Source of the DNA: JAOTZA01 sp965224065
Lineage (GTDB): Bacteria; Acidobacteriota; Thermoanaerobaculia; Multivoradales; JAHEKO01
Length of the DNA: 64,000 nucleotides
Reading direction: 5' to 3'
Assembly (NCBI GenBank): GCA_965224065.1
Contig: CBDCYF010000005.1
Span: 2,852,001 to 2,916,000, forward strand
The notes under the pieces were generated by a model that worked only from the letters and a program-made list of their open reading frames with translations, was not told the DNA's origin and made no database searches. The position numbers were made by a program, and so were the translations under genes. Below are positions 42,110-51,520 of the stretch, one piece after another. Each line of letters begins with the position of its first letter. Within the stretch, counting starts at the first letter, position 1.

Positions 42110-44080
42110 CTACTCCTCGTTCGAAAGCGCATCGAGCAGCGTGTCGAGCGCTTCCGGGTCCTGCAGCGTCTCCCGGTTTGCCGCCTTGTCGACTGGAACA
42201 CCGTTCAGGATCCTCTTGATCGGCACTTCGAGCTTTTTGCCCGAGAGCGTCATCGGGATAGCGGAAACGATACGGATCTCATCCGGGACATGACGTGGCG
42301 AGAGGCTGGAGCGGAGAGCCTTGCGGATCGCGGCAGCGAGGTCATCGTCCGCCTCTCGGATCTCGTCGAGCTGGACAAAGAGCCAGAGCTTGCCCGGCTT
42401 GCCAAAGGTGCCGGTGTCCACGATCAGGCTGTCGACGATGCCCGGCACCCCTTCGAGAGCGCGGTAGAACTCGCTGGTCCCCATCCGCACGCCGCCACGG
42501 TTCAAGGTCGAGTCCGAGCGTCCGTAGATCACCGCGCGGCCTTCGGAATCGATCGAGATCCAGTCGCCGTGGCGCCAGACACCCGGGAAGTCCTCGAAGT
42601 ACGCGGCCCGGTAGCGGGAGCCGTCCGGATCGTTCCAGAAACCGACCGGCATGGAAGGCAGCGGTTTGGTGATCACCAGCTCGCCGGTCTCGCCGGTGAC
42701 CGACCGGCCGCTTTCGTCGAACGCCTCGACCTTGGCGCCCAGCCCCAGACACTGGAGCTCGCCCTCGCGGACCGGAAGCAGGGGGCAGCCGAGGACAAAG
42801 GCGCTACAGACGTCGGTGCCGCCGCTGACCGAGGCCAGCAGCAGGTCGTCTTTGATCTCGTCGTAGACCCAGCGGAAGCCTTCGGGAGGCAGCGGCGCGC
42901 CGGTCGAGCCCACGGTGCGCAGCGAGTCGAAGGAGAACCGCCGGCGTGGCGAGAGATCCGCTTTGCGGCAGGCCATCAGATAGGGCGCGCTGACGCCAAA
43001 AAAAGTCACGGCTTCTTCATCGGCCAGCCGGTAGAGGGCGTTCAGGTCGGGGTGCCCGGGGCTGCCCTCGTAGAGAACCACGGTCGAACCGACCAAAAGC
43101 CCGCTCACCAGGTAGTTCCACATCATCCAACCGGTGGTCGAGAACCAGAAGAACCGGTCACCGGGCCGCAGGTCGCCGTGAAGCGCCAGGGCCTTGAAAT
43201 GCTCGAGCGTGATGCCGCCGTGTCCGTGGACGATTGCTTTGGGCAGCCCGGTGGTCCCGGAAGAGTAGAGGATCCAGAGCGGATGGTCGAAAGGCACCGG
43301 CTCGAACGCCAAGGGCTCGTGTTCGGTCGTCAACGCTTCCCAGGAGAGCCAGCCATCGAGTGTCGTTTCGTCCCCCGCGACCAAGACGCGGGCTTCGAGG
43401 CTCGGCAGGCCGGCATCGATGGTCCGGAGAGCTTCCAGGCGATCAAAGAACTTGCCGCCATGAGGGTATCCGGGGACGCCGAGAAGCAGCTTGGGCTCGA
43501 TCTGCCGGAAGCGGTCGAGCACGGCCTCGGTGCCGAACTCCGGCGGGCAGCTCGACCAGGCCGCGCCGAGGCTTGCCGCTGCGAGCATCGCGACGAGCGC
43601 TTGCGGGTTGTTGGGGAGAAAGGCCACCACCCGGTCCCCGTTCCCGACGCCCAACCGGCGCATCCCGGCCCGCGCCCGCGCCACCTGGTCTCGTAGCTCG
43701 TCCCAACCGAGCTCCGCGCGAGCTCCGTCTTCCGAGCGGTAGATCACCGCGGGGTGATCGTGGCGTCCCCGGAGCGCGTGCTCGGCGTAGTTGAGTGTCG
43801 AGCCTGGGAAAAACCGGGCCCCGGGCATCTCATGGCTCGAGAGAGCGGTCGTGGGCGGATCGTAGAAGTCGACCTCGAAGTAGTCGACGATCGACTGCCA
43901 GAAGTCTTCGAGGTGCTCCACCGACCACGCCCTCAGCTCCGGGTAGCCGTCGAAGTCGAGCCCGCGCTGGTCTCGGAGCCACGCGAGATAGTCCGTCAAG
44001 ATGCAGTCTCGGCGCAGCTCCTCCGAGGGCCGCCAGAGCGTCGGAGGCACGGCGTTCTCGATTTTGTTCGGGGGACCCAT
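42110..44080 (-). CDS. aacS: Acetoacetyl-CoA synthetase
   Basis: About 656 residues from ATG 44080 (an ATG nine codons upstream is an alternative). ANL adenylating enzyme with the ATP motif YSSGTTGLPKAIVHGHGG and an N-terminal region (SVEHLEDFWQSIVDYFEVDF, PGARFFPGSTLNYAEHALRG) specific for acetoacetate-CoA ligase rather than acetyl-CoA synthetase. The catalytic Lys is expected in MTLSGKKLEVPIKRIL near the C-terminus. It activates acetoacetate, linking ketone body use or polyhydroxybutyrate breakdown to CoA metabolism. It is divergent from the transporter operon across a strong palindrome. Confidence 0.92.
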   Translation of the reverse strand: MGPPNKIENAVPPTLWRPSEELRRDCILTDYLAWLRDQRGLDFDGYPELRAWSVEHLEDFWQSIVDYFEVDFYDPPTTALSSHEMPGARFFPGSTLNYAEHALRGRHDHPAVIYRSEDGARAELGWDELRDQVARARAGMRRLGVGNGDRVVAFLPNNPQALVAMLAAASLGAAWSSCPPEFGTEAVLDRFRQIEPKLLLGVPGYPHGGKFFDRLEALRTIDAGLPSLEARVLVAGDETTLDGWLSWEALTTEHEPLAFEPVPFDHPLWILYSSGTTGLPKAIVHGHGGITLEHFKALALHGDLRPGDRFFWFSTTGWMMWNYLVSGLLVGSTVVLYEGSPGHPDLNALYRLADEEAVTFFGVSAPYLMACRKADLSPRRRFSFDSLRTVGSTGAPLPPEGFRWVYDEIKDDLLLASVSGGTDVCSAFVLGCPLLPVREGELQCLGLGAKVEAFDESGRSVTGETGELVITKPLPSMPVGFWNDPDGSRYRAAYFEDFPGVWRHGDWISIDSEGRAVIYGRSDSTLNRGGVRMGTSEFYRALEGVPGIVDSLIVDTGTFGKPGKLWLFVQLDEIREADDDLAAAIRKALRSSLSPRHVPDEIRIVSAIPMTLSGKKLEVPIKRILNGVPVDKAANRETLQDPEALDTLLDALSNEE

Positions 44081-44095
44081 GGTCGTTGGGATTCT

Positions 44096-44115
44096 AGTGT
44101 CCCGCACGGGACACT
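44096..44115. promoter_or_regulatory. Palindromic operator AGTGTCCCGCACGGGACACT
   Basis: A perfect 9+9 palindrome with a 2-base centre in the 78-base gap between divergent aacS and the CNT transporter gene. The position fits an operator controlling both; no regulator gene for it lies in the window that I can assign. Confidence 0.6.
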
Positions 44116-44158
44116 CGTCCCCACCGTCTCCATCCGTGAGAAAGTACCGACCGCGACG

Positions 44159-45466
44159 GTGAGCTATCTCAACCTGATCTCGCTCCTCGGCTGGGTCGTC
44201 TTGTGCGCTCTAGCCTGGCTTCTGGGAGGGTGCAAGCGGCCGATCCACTGGCGCACGGTCGTCGGCTCGACGCTTTTGACGTTCGGGCTGGCCGCGGTGG
44301 TTTTTCTGCTCCCCTTCACCCGGCGGGTGCTGCTGTTCGTCAATGACGTGGTGCTTGTGTTTCTGAGCGGCAGCGCCAAGGGCGCGGAGTTCCTCTTCGG
44401 ACCTTTGGCTCTCAGCCCCGGTCAGTCCACGGTGGGCGGCGAGCCGTCGATCGGGTTTGTGCTGGCGGCCCAGGTGCTGCCGGCGGTGATCTTTTTTGCC
44501 TCGGTGATGGCGGTGCTCCATCACTACAACCTGATCGAGCCTGTGGTGCGCTTCTTTGGTCGTATCTTCCACAAGACGCTCGAGCTCTCGGGCGCCGAGG
44601 CGCTGACCGGATCGGTTCACTTGTTCTTTGGCGTCGAGACCGCGGCGGCGGTGCGCCCCTACCTCGGGAAGATGACGCGCTCGGAGCTGCTGACCGTGCT
44701 CGCCACCAATCTCGCCACCGTCGCTTCGACCACACTGGCGGTCTACGTGCTGTTTCTGCGGGATGCTTTTCCCCAGATCGCGGGGCATCTCCTGTCGGCG
44801 TCGTTGCTCTCGATCCCCTGCGCCGTGCTCGCGGTCAAGTTGATGGTCCCCGAGACCGAGGAACCCGAAACGAGGGGAGCGGTGCCCGCGATGGCTCAGG
44901 GCGAGCGCCACACGAGCGTCATGGGGGCGCTCGCCGCCGGCGCCTGGGACGGGCTCAAGGTCGCCGCCGGGATCACTACCATCCTCATCGCCGTTCTAGG
45001 GGTGGTCGGGGTGATCGACATCGGGCTGGCAAAGCTGACGGGCGTGTTCTTTGAAGGCAACGGCGGTGAGCCGCTCACCCTGGCGGGGGTCCTCGGCTGG
45101 TTGTTTGTGCCGGTCGCCTGGCTCCTGGGGATCGAGCCCGGCGATCTGGCGCTGACCGGGCGCTTGTTGGGCCAGAGGCTGGTGCTCACCGAGGTGGTGA
45201 GCTACCAGGAGCTCGGCGGGCTGGCCGCGGCGGGCCGGCTGTCACCGCGCACCATCCTGGTTCTGTCGTACGCGCTCTGTGGCTTCGCGCACGTCGGCGG
45301 CATGGGGATCGCGGTGGGCGGCTTTGGCGCCCTGGCGCCGAGCCGGCTGGAGGATTTCGCCTCGCTGGCATTGCGCGCGCTGGCGGCCGCGACGCTGGCG
45401 ACGCTTCTGACCGGCTGTCTGGCCGGCATCTTCTTCCACGGCCAGAGTGGGATCTTGGGTTTGTAG
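44159..45466 (+). CDS. Concentrative nucleoside transporter (CNT/NupC family)
   Basis: About 435 residues from GTG 44159, all membrane helices. CNT signature parts: GFVLAAQVLPAVIFFASVMAVLHHYN, LTGSVHLFFGVETAAAVRPYL, FVPVAWLLGIEPGDLALTGRLLGQRLVLTEVVSY and ILSYALCGFAHVGGMGIAVGGFGALAP. CNT proteins take up nucleosides with Na+ or H+. The next gene starts 11 bases later, so an operon is likely. The exact start is uncertain: the region upstream is shared with aacS. Confidence 0.88.
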   Translation: MSYLNLISLLGWVVLCALAWLLGGCKRPIHWRTVVGSTLLTFGLAAVVFLLPFTRRVLLFVNDVVLVFLSGSAKGAEFLFGPLALSPGQSTVGGEPSIGFVLAAQVLPAVIFFASVMAVLHHYNLIEPVVRFFGRIFHKTLELSGAEALTGSVHLFFGVETAAAVRPYLGKMTRSELLTVLATNLATVASTTLAVYVLFLRDAFPQIAGHLLSASLLSIPCAVLAVKLMVPETEEPETRGAVPAMAQGERHTSVMGALAAGAWDGLKVAAGITTILIAVLGVVGVIDIGLAKLTGVFFEGNGGEPLTLAGVLGWLFVPVAWLLGIEPGDLALTGRLLGQRLVLTEVVSYQELGGLAAAGRLSPRTILVLSYALCGFAHVGGMGIAVGGFGALAPSRLEDFASLALRALAAATLATLLTGCLAGIFFHGQSGILGL

Positions 45467-45477
45467 GAAGGGAACCG

Positions 45478-46263
45478 ATGACAGAACCGTCGTTCGACAA
45501 GCTGCTCGACCTCTCCGGCCGCGTTGCCCTGGTGACCGGCGCCGGGCGTGGCATCGGCGCCGGCATCGCCCGGCGTTTTGCCGAGGCGGGGGCCGCCGTG
45601 GGGGTCCACTACCGAACGAGCGAGAAGGGGGCAAGTGAAGTGGTCGAGGCGATCCGGGGGGCCGGTGGCCGGGCCGTCGCGCTCCCGGCCGACGTCACCG
45701 AGTCGGGAGAAACGGACCGTCTGATCGCCGCTACGGTCGAGGCCCTCGGCCGGCTGGACGTGCTGGTCAACAACGCCGGTACCTATCCCGTGAGCCCGCT
45801 GGTCGAGATGCCCGAAGAGCAGTGGGACGAGGTGGTGGCGGCCAACCTCAAGAGCGTCCATCTGTGCACCCAGGCCGCGGCACGAGGGATGATCGAACGC
45901 GGAGAAGGCGGTGCCGTCGTCAATGTGTCCTCAATCGAAGGCCAGGCCCCCGCGGATCTCCATACCCACTACACGTCGGCCAAGGCCGGGGTGATCATGC
46001 ACACCCGGGCCGCGGCGCTCGAGCTGGGCCGGCACGGAATCCGGGTGAACTCGGTCGCGCCGGGTCTGATCTGGGCGCGGGGGATCGAGGAGAATTGGCC
46101 CGACGGGGTCCGGCGATGGCTCGACGCGGTGCCGCTCGGCCGTCTCGGGCAACCGGCCGACGTCGCCGACGCCTGTCTGTTCCTGGCTTCGGACGCCGCC
46201 CGCTGGATCACCGGCGCGACGCTGACGGTCGACGGTGGGGTGCTCTCGCGGGCGGTCTTCTGA
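45478..46263 (+). CDS. Short-chain dehydrogenase/reductase (SDR)
   Basis: 261 residues. Classical SDR: nucleotide motif TGAGRGIGAGIA, NNAG at LVNNAGTYPVS, catalytic Ser and Tyr-x-x-x-Lys (VSSIEG, YTSAKAG). Ends DGGVLSRAVF. The stop overlaps the next ATG (TGATG). It is an NAD(P)-dependent oxidoreductase of unknown substrate; the neighbours suggest lipid or alcohol metabolism. Confidence 0.9.
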   Translation: MTEPSFDKLLDLSGRVALVTGAGRGIGAGIARRFAEAGAAVGVHYRTSEKGASEVVEAIRGAGGRAVALPADVTESGETDRLIAATVEALGRLDVLVNNAGTYPVSPLVEMPEEQWDEVVAANLKSVHLCTQAAARGMIERGEGGAVVNVSSIEGQAPADLHTHYTSAKAGVIMHTRAAALELGRHGIRVNSVAPGLIWARGIEENWPDGVRRWLDAVPLGRLGQPADVADACLFLASDAARWITGATLTVDGGVLSRAVF

Positions 46264-47039
46264 TGCCGCTGCTGGGAGACCGCGTCGTATTGATCACCGG
46301 CGGCGGGCGAGGCATCGGCCTAGGCATCGCGCGGGCGGTTGCCGAAGAGGGGGCGCGGGTCGTGGTTACCGACTTGGACGCCGGGGCGGCGGACAAGGCC
46401 GCGGCGGCGGTTACCGAGTCGGGAGGCGTGGCGTCCGCCTTCCAGATGGACGTGACCGACGAGAGAGTCGTCTCGGCGGTCATCGATCGAGTGATCGAGA
46501 GCCACGGCCGCCTCGGCGGCTGGGTCAACAACGCCGGAGTTCTCCGCATGACCCCGGCGCTTGATTCGGACGGTTCCGATTGGTCGCCGCAGTTCGAGGT
46601 CAACGCTCGAGCGCTTTACTCCTGCTCGCGCCTCGCGGCCGGCCGCATGAAGGCCGGCGGGGGTGGCTCGATCGTCAACGTGGCCTCCAACGCCGGCAAG
46701 GTCGGCTATCCCAACATGGCGGCCTACAACGCCTCCAAGGCGGCGGTCATCAGCCTCACGCGGTCGCTGGCCTCGGAGTGGGCCGAGCACGGGATCAACG
46801 TCAACGCGGTCTGTCCGGGCGGGGTGGACACGCCGATGCTCGACGAAGTGGCGGAGTGGGTCGGCCAGAGTGCCGGGCTGGACCCGGCGGCGCTCAAGGG
46901 CGAGATGTTGCCGGCACAGCTCGGCCGCCACGTCCGTCCGATCGAGGTGGGGCGGGTAGTGGCGTTTCTGCTCTCCGACCGGGCGGCGATCATCCGGGGA
47001 CAGGCCATCAATGTGGACGGCGGGGAGACGCCCTACTGA
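46263..47039 (+). CDS. Short-chain dehydrogenase/reductase (SDR)
   Basis: 258 residues. Motifs TGGGRGIGLGIA, NNAG, YNASKAA and the C-terminal GQAINVDGGETPY. It resembles 3-oxoacyl-ACP reductase or sugar/diol dehydrogenases. The start overlaps the upstream SDR by one base and the stop overlaps the next start, so all are co-translated. Substrate unknown. Confidence 0.9.
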   Translation: MPLLGDRVVLITGGGRGIGLGIARAVAEEGARVVVTDLDAGAADKAAAAVTESGGVASAFQMDVTDERVVSAVIDRVIESHGRLGGWVNNAGVLRMTPALDSDGSDWSPQFEVNARALYSCSRLAAGRMKAGGGGSIVNVASNAGKVGYPNMAAYNASKAAVISLTRSLASEWAEHGINVNAVCPGGVDTPMLDEVAEWVGQSAGLDPAALKGEMLPAQLGRHVRPIEVGRVVAFLLSDRAAIIRGQAINVDGGETPY

Positions 47040-48265
47040 TGGGGGACATGGCCAACTACATCGCCATGGCGATCCCGGTCTTCTTTGTGTTGATCGGGGT
47101 GGAGCTCTGGTTGGCGCGCCGAGAGGCTCTCGAGGTGGCGCGGCTCAATGACGCCATCTCCGATCTGTCCTGCGGCACGCTGCAGCAAATGCTGGGTCTT
47201 TTCTCCAAGACCGCGGTGTTTGGGGTCTACGCCCTCCTCTACAAGAGCTTTCACTGGCTGGAGATCTCGACCGGCTCGATCTGGGCCTGGGTGGCTTGTT
47301 TTCTCGGGGTGGACTTCTTCTACTACTGGTTTCACCGCTTCAGTCACGAGTCGAACTTCGCCTGGGGCGCCCATGTGGTCCACCACCAGAGCGAGGATTT
47401 CAACCTTTCCGTGGCGCTGCGGCAAAGCGCCTTGCAGCAGTTCATCTCGGCGCCTTTCTACTGGCCGTTGGCCGTCTTGGGGTTTCCCCCGGCGATGTTT
47501 CTGGCCACCTCGGCGGCCAACACGCTCTACCAGTTCTGGATCCACACCGAGCTGATCGGCCGGCTGGGTTTTTTGGAGTGGTTTCTCAATACCCCCTCGC
47601 ATCACCGGGTGCACCACGGCTGCCAGCCGCAATACATCGACCGCAACCACGGTGGCACGCTGATCGTCTGGGACCGGCTGTTCGGGACCTTCGAGCCCGA
47701 GGGCGAACCGGTGATCTACGGGGTGACCAAGCCGCCCGCGAGCTGGAATCCGCTCTACGTCAACGTTCACTACTTTGGCGAGCTGGCGAGGCTGTCGCGC
47801 CGCGCCCCGAGATGGCGCGACAAGATCAAGGTGTGGTTCAAGCGCCCCGGCTGGCTGCCAGAGGGCGTCGAGGAAGAGCCCGCCGAATCGCCGCTCACCG
47901 GAACGGTCTACGATGCCCGGGCGCCCGAGCCGTTGAGCCGCTATGTGCTCCTGCACTTTGCGGCGGCGATGGTTCTGGCTTTCTTTTTTATCCTGCGCTT
48001 TGACCAACTCGAACCCATGGCCAAGGCGGCACTGGCGGCGCTGCTGGTGTGGAGCGTGCTCAACTTGGGTGCAATCTTCGAGCGTCGCCGCTGGCTGGTG
48101 CCGAGCGAGATCGTCCGGCTGACCTCAATGGGAGCCCTGGCGGCGATGGTGATCGAGCCGGGTGCGACGGGAGTCGTGCTTGCGGTGTTGGCGGGTGCGG
48201 CGCTTCTGGCTTCCGGGTTCTGGCTGTTGCGGCACCGCTCACACTTTCTGCCGGTGTCGATCTAG
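47039..48265 (+). CDS. Alkylglycerol monooxygenase-like fatty acid hydroxylase
   Basis: 408 residues, ATG 47039 overlapping the SDR stop. Di-iron His motifs HRFSHE, HVVHH and HRVHH with context AWGAHVVHHQSEDFNLSVALRQS are diagnostic of the fatty acid hydroxylase superfamily, closest in pattern to alkylglycerol monooxygenase. Several membrane helices; an extra C-terminal membrane region of about 130 residues. It would oxidise ether or other lipids in the membrane, which fits the SDR partners. Confidence 0.85.
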   Translation: MGDMANYIAMAIPVFFVLIGVELWLARREALEVARLNDAISDLSCGTLQQMLGLFSKTAVFGVYALLYKSFHWLEISTGSIWAWVACFLGVDFFYYWFHRFSHESNFAWGAHVVHHQSEDFNLSVALRQSALQQFISAPFYWPLAVLGFPPAMFLATSAANTLYQFWIHTELIGRLGFLEWFLNTPSHHRVHHGCQPQYIDRNHGGTLIVWDRLFGTFEPEGEPVIYGVTKPPASWNPLYVNVHYFGELARLSRRAPRWRDKIKVWFKRPGWLPEGVEEEPAESPLTGTVYDARAPEPLSRYVLLHFAAAMVLAFFFILRFDQLEPMAKAALAALLVWSVLNLGAIFERRRWLVPSEIVRLTSMGALAAMVIEPGATGVVLAVLAGAALLASGFWLLRHRSHFLPVSI

Positions 48266-48529
48266 CCCGACCCTCTCGCCAATCGCGGCCAAAACGGCGT
48301 CACACACGACCGTGGGCGCGTCGCGCCGCTGGACGCAACTCTCCATGTCTGTGAGAGTTTTTTGGTTGAAAGCGCAACAAATTGGGGGACCGTTGCGTCC
48401 TGAGCGCTGGTGGCCGACGGTGCCGGCGGCTGGTCGCCGGGCTCCGGCAGCAGTCTTGAATGTGGGGTCTGGGAGTAGGCGGTCGGCCGACGGCCCCGAC
48501 GATCGTTCAAAAAAAGAAGGGAGAAGAGA

Positions 48530-49852
48530 GTGTCTCGACCTGCGTCCCCCCGCACCTTGCCCGAAAACCGTGTCGCCCGGTTCTTTCTCTGGTGCGCGGG
48601 CTCCGACTTCCGTGTTCTCGAGCAGGTTCCTCGATCCGAGGCCATCAAGCAGATCGGCTATGGAACGCTGGTGGTCATTCCGGCAATCCTGGCCCTTTTC
48701 GCCATGAGCTACGCGCTCTCGACCCTGACGCCGAACCCGGCGATCTATCTGGCTGGCGGCCTGGTGTGGTCGGCGATCGTCTTTTGCTTCGACCGGTTTA
48801 TCGTCTCGACCTTTCGCAAGTCGGAATCGACGATCAACGACATTACCTCGACGGTGTTTTTCAGCCGCCTGGTGTTCGCCGCCTTTGTCGGGGTGATCGT
48901 GGCCCACCCGCTGGTGATGTTGTACTTCAACGACACCATCGAAGAGCGTCTCTCGCAGGACGGCCGGGGAAAGGTGGCCGCAATCGAGGCCGACTTTGTG
49001 GCCAAGCGCGAAGCGCTCGAGACCCGCGTCGCCTCGCTCAAGGACGAGATCCGTCAGCGCGAGCTGGAGCGCAACGAGTACCAGACGCAGCTGGTGGACG
49101 AGATCGACGGCGTGGTCAGCGGACGGACCACCGGCATCCCGGGACGTGGCGCTTCGGCGGAGGAGAAAAAGTTGCAGCTCGAGATCGCGCAGAGCGAGCT
49201 CGATGCCGCGCGGGACCGCAATCTGGGTGAGGTCTCTGCCCTGCAAGCCGAGATCTCCGCGCTACAGGCCCGGAGTCTCGAAGAGCAAGCGGGTTTTCGA
49301 CAGTCCCGGGACTACCTGGCCCGGGCGGGCGCCCTCGAAGCGCTGGCCGCCGAGTCGCCGCACGTGAACCGCGTCAAGTGGTTTCTGATCCTGTTTTTTG
49401 TGTTTGTCGATACCCTGCCGATTCTCTTCAAGGGCTTGACGCCCCGCGGTCCGTACGACGAGAAGTTGCAGCTCGGTGAGTACAGATCGTCGACCGACGT
49501 GCAGGCGGAGCGCGAGAGCCTTGAGCGGGTTCTCTATCCCTATATGGTGATGTCCCGTGAGAATTCCTTTGTGGCCGATCAGAGCTACCGTGGCGTCAGC
49601 GACTACGCGCGGCGCTACCGGGAGTTCCTGGACGAGATGGCCCGTCACCAGGAGGAGTTCCTCGGTGAATGGAAGAGGCAGCAGGAGGTGCTGGCGCGGC
49701 TCGAGGACGAGGACCTCCGCAACACCCAGCTCGCCTACATGGACAAACTGCGGGCCTCGAGCGCCGACGTCGTCAACAAGGCGGTCGAGCGCTTCAAGCA
49801 GTCGCTGGCCTGGGAGAGCCAGCAGGCCGAGCGCGGGGCCGAGGCGACCTAG
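48530..49852 (+). CDS. DUF4407-domain membrane protein
   Basis: 440 residues from GTG 48530. Matches the DUF4407 pattern: LWCAGSDFRVLEQVPRSEA, GTLVVIPAILALFAMSYAL, AGGLVWSAIVFCFDRFIVST, then a coiled-coil (about 145-280) and a final helix WFLILFFVFVDTLPILFKGL. Function is unknown; the arrangement (four membrane helices and a periplasmic or cytoplasmic coiled-coil) suggests a structural or sensory part. It ends 12 bases before the convergent arylsulfotransferase gene. Confidence 0.85.
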   Translation: MSRPASPRTLPENRVARFFLWCAGSDFRVLEQVPRSEAIKQIGYGTLVVIPAILALFAMSYALSTLTPNPAIYLAGGLVWSAIVFCFDRFIVSTFRKSESTINDITSTVFFSRLVFAAFVGVIVAHPLVMLYFNDTIEERLSQDGRGKVAAIEADFVAKREALETRVASLKDEIRQRELERNEYQTQLVDEIDGVVSGRTTGIPGRGASAEEKKLQLEIAQSELDAARDRNLGEVSALQAEISALQARSLEEQAGFRQSRDYLARAGALEALAAESPHVNRVKWFLILFFVFVDTLPILFKGLTPRGPYDEKLQLGEYRSSTDVQAERESLERVLYPYMVMSRENSFVADQSYRGVSDYARRYREFLDEMARHQEEFLGEWKRQQEVLARLEDEDLRNTQLAYMDKLRASSADVVNKAVERFKQSLAWESQQAERGAEAT

Positions 49853-49864
49853 CCGGCATCGAGG

Positions 49865-51520
49865 TCAGTTGATGTAACCGAGCGCCTCGAGGTGCTCGCG
49901 GCGGGCGTCCAGCTCCTCGGGTGTCAGATGCGGCAGCTCCCCGGCCGGCTGGGACGCGTCCCGCTCCAGGTCCTGATAAATCGCCGGGTCGCTCCAGAAC
50001 GAGAATTCCTCGGTAGGGAAGCCGTCCGGGCGGTCCACCGGGTGGGTGATGACGCACAGCCGTACCCGGCGATGGGCAAAGCGAGCGAGATCGACCGTTT
50101 GCTCGCGCCAGCGGACGCCTTCGAGGCCGACGGTGTCGCGGAAGAGCTCCGAGACCCGGCTGGACTCCTCTTCCTCGAGGCTCATGGCGAACTCGGCGCG
50201 AAATCCCGTTTGGCCGGCGGCCAGCGCACGGTCGCGGTCGACGCCGTAGGTCACCTTGAGCCTCGCTTGGGTCGGCAGCAGCAGATCCCGGCAGTCGTTG
50301 TTTTTCGCCAGAACGTCCTGGGGCGTGCCGTCGAGCTCCTCCCGGCGCATACCCTTCCCCTGGGCAAAGGCGTACGCTCGTTTCGAGATGTAGCGGTAGC
50401 CGGATGGCGGCACCACCGTGACCTCGGTGGGGCGGCCCCGCGCGGCAAGCTGCGGGCAGTGGTCATAGGGGTAGCGGCTCGGGCGTACGGGGTCGAACGG
50501 CGGTGTCCACTGCCAGACGATGTCGCCGGCGCGGGTGATCTCGAACGCCCGCCCGCCGCGCGTCGAGCCGACGAGCACGTTGCCATTGGGCAGCGGTTGC
50601 TGGACGCCCCCGGTGGGTGAGTAGAAATCCTCGGACTGGTACTCCCAGACGACGGCTTTGGTGACCGGGTCGATCTCCACGATCTTGCTCTTGCGGTAGT
50701 CGTAGCGATTCCAGTAGCCGTTGTTGAAGAGCAGGATGTTCCCGGCGCCCGGGTTGCCGGGCTCGATCATCAGCGACTCGTGCTGAAGGTCCAGCTCGGT
50801 TTTATAGTTCCACACGACATCGCCCGTCGAGCGGTCGACGACGAAGATCGCGTTCAAGTTCCGCGCGCTGAGCAGCAGGTTCCCGGGGCGGAACCGCGCG
50901 TCGCCGCGGTGGTGCCACCGGTTCTCGGGGAGGAGCTGAACCGAGTTGATGTGGGTGATGTCGCCGCGGGCCTTTCGGGTGTCGTCGATGTGCTCATCGA
51001 GATGCTCGCCGGAGCGCCACTCCCAGACGATCGCGCCGCTACGGTCGACTTCGAGAACGTCGTCGGTCTTCCGGCCGGCCCGTTTGACCGGAAAGAGGGT
51101 ATTGCCGTTCGGCAGCCGGACAACGTCGTGGTGGGGGAGATCCCGGCCGAGATCGTACTTCCAGGTGAGTCTGCCCTCCCAGTCGTACTCGACAAGGGCG
51201 CGGCCCAGCGCGATGCCGAGCAGCGAACCGTCCTCGAGCAGCCGGACTCGCGACTTGACCCGCGCCCCCGGCCAAGAATGGACCGTGCGCCCGTTCATAT
51301 CGATCAGGGTCGGGACGCGCGCCCGGTGGAGGGTGAGCGTGTAGCCGTTCCAGGCGCGCTCGGGATCATAGAGGGCCACGGCCGTTTGGGCTGCGGCAAC
51401 CTTGCCCGGCCGGGACGCGGACGATGGCTCGCCGGGCGCATCCGCCGGACCGGCACACGCCCCTGCCATAAGACAGATGGCAATGCAGGCGACGAGATCC
51501 GGAACCGCGTGGGTTTTCAC
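49865..51520 (-). CDS. Arylsulfate sulfotransferase (ASST)-like lipoprotein
   Basis: 551 residues from GTG 51520. A signal with lipobox MAGAC. A propeller-like body of repeated W-x-x or VVWEY/IVWEW strands; His residues in LPHHDVVRL, DITHINSV and LQHESLMIEPGNP fit the ASST active site. ASST transfers sulfate from aryl sulfates to phenols in the periplasm. The C-terminal third (about 370-551) is an added domain, ending LTPEELDARREHLEALGYIN, a tail also seen in sulfatases. The start overlaps the stop of the AhpD-like gene (GTGA), so the two are coupled. Confidence 0.78.
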   Translation of the reverse strand: MKTHAVPDLVACIAICLMAGACAGPADAPGEPSSASRPGKVAAAQTAVALYDPERAWNGYTLTLHRARVPTLIDMNGRTVHSWPGARVKSRVRLLEDGSLLGIALGRALVEYDWEGRLTWKYDLGRDLPHHDVVRLPNGNTLFPVKRAGRKTDDVLEVDRSGAIVWEWRSGEHLDEHIDDTRKARGDITHINSVQLLPENRWHHRGDARFRPGNLLLSARNLNAIFVVDRSTGDVVWNYKTELDLQHESLMIEPGNPGAGNILLFNNGYWNRYDYRKSKIVEIDPVTKAVVWEYQSEDFYSPTGGVQQPLPNGNVLVGSTRGGRAFEITRAGDIVWQWTPPFDPVRPSRYPYDHCPQLAARGRPTEVTVVPPSGYRYISKRAYAFAQGKGMRREELDGTPQDVLAKNNDCRDLLLPTQARLKVTYGVDRDRALAAGQTGFRAEFAMSLEEEESSRVSELFRDTVGLEGVRWREQTVDLARFAHRRVRLCVITHPVDRPDGFPTEEFSFWSDPAIYQDLERDASQPAGELPHLTPEELDARREHLEALGYIN

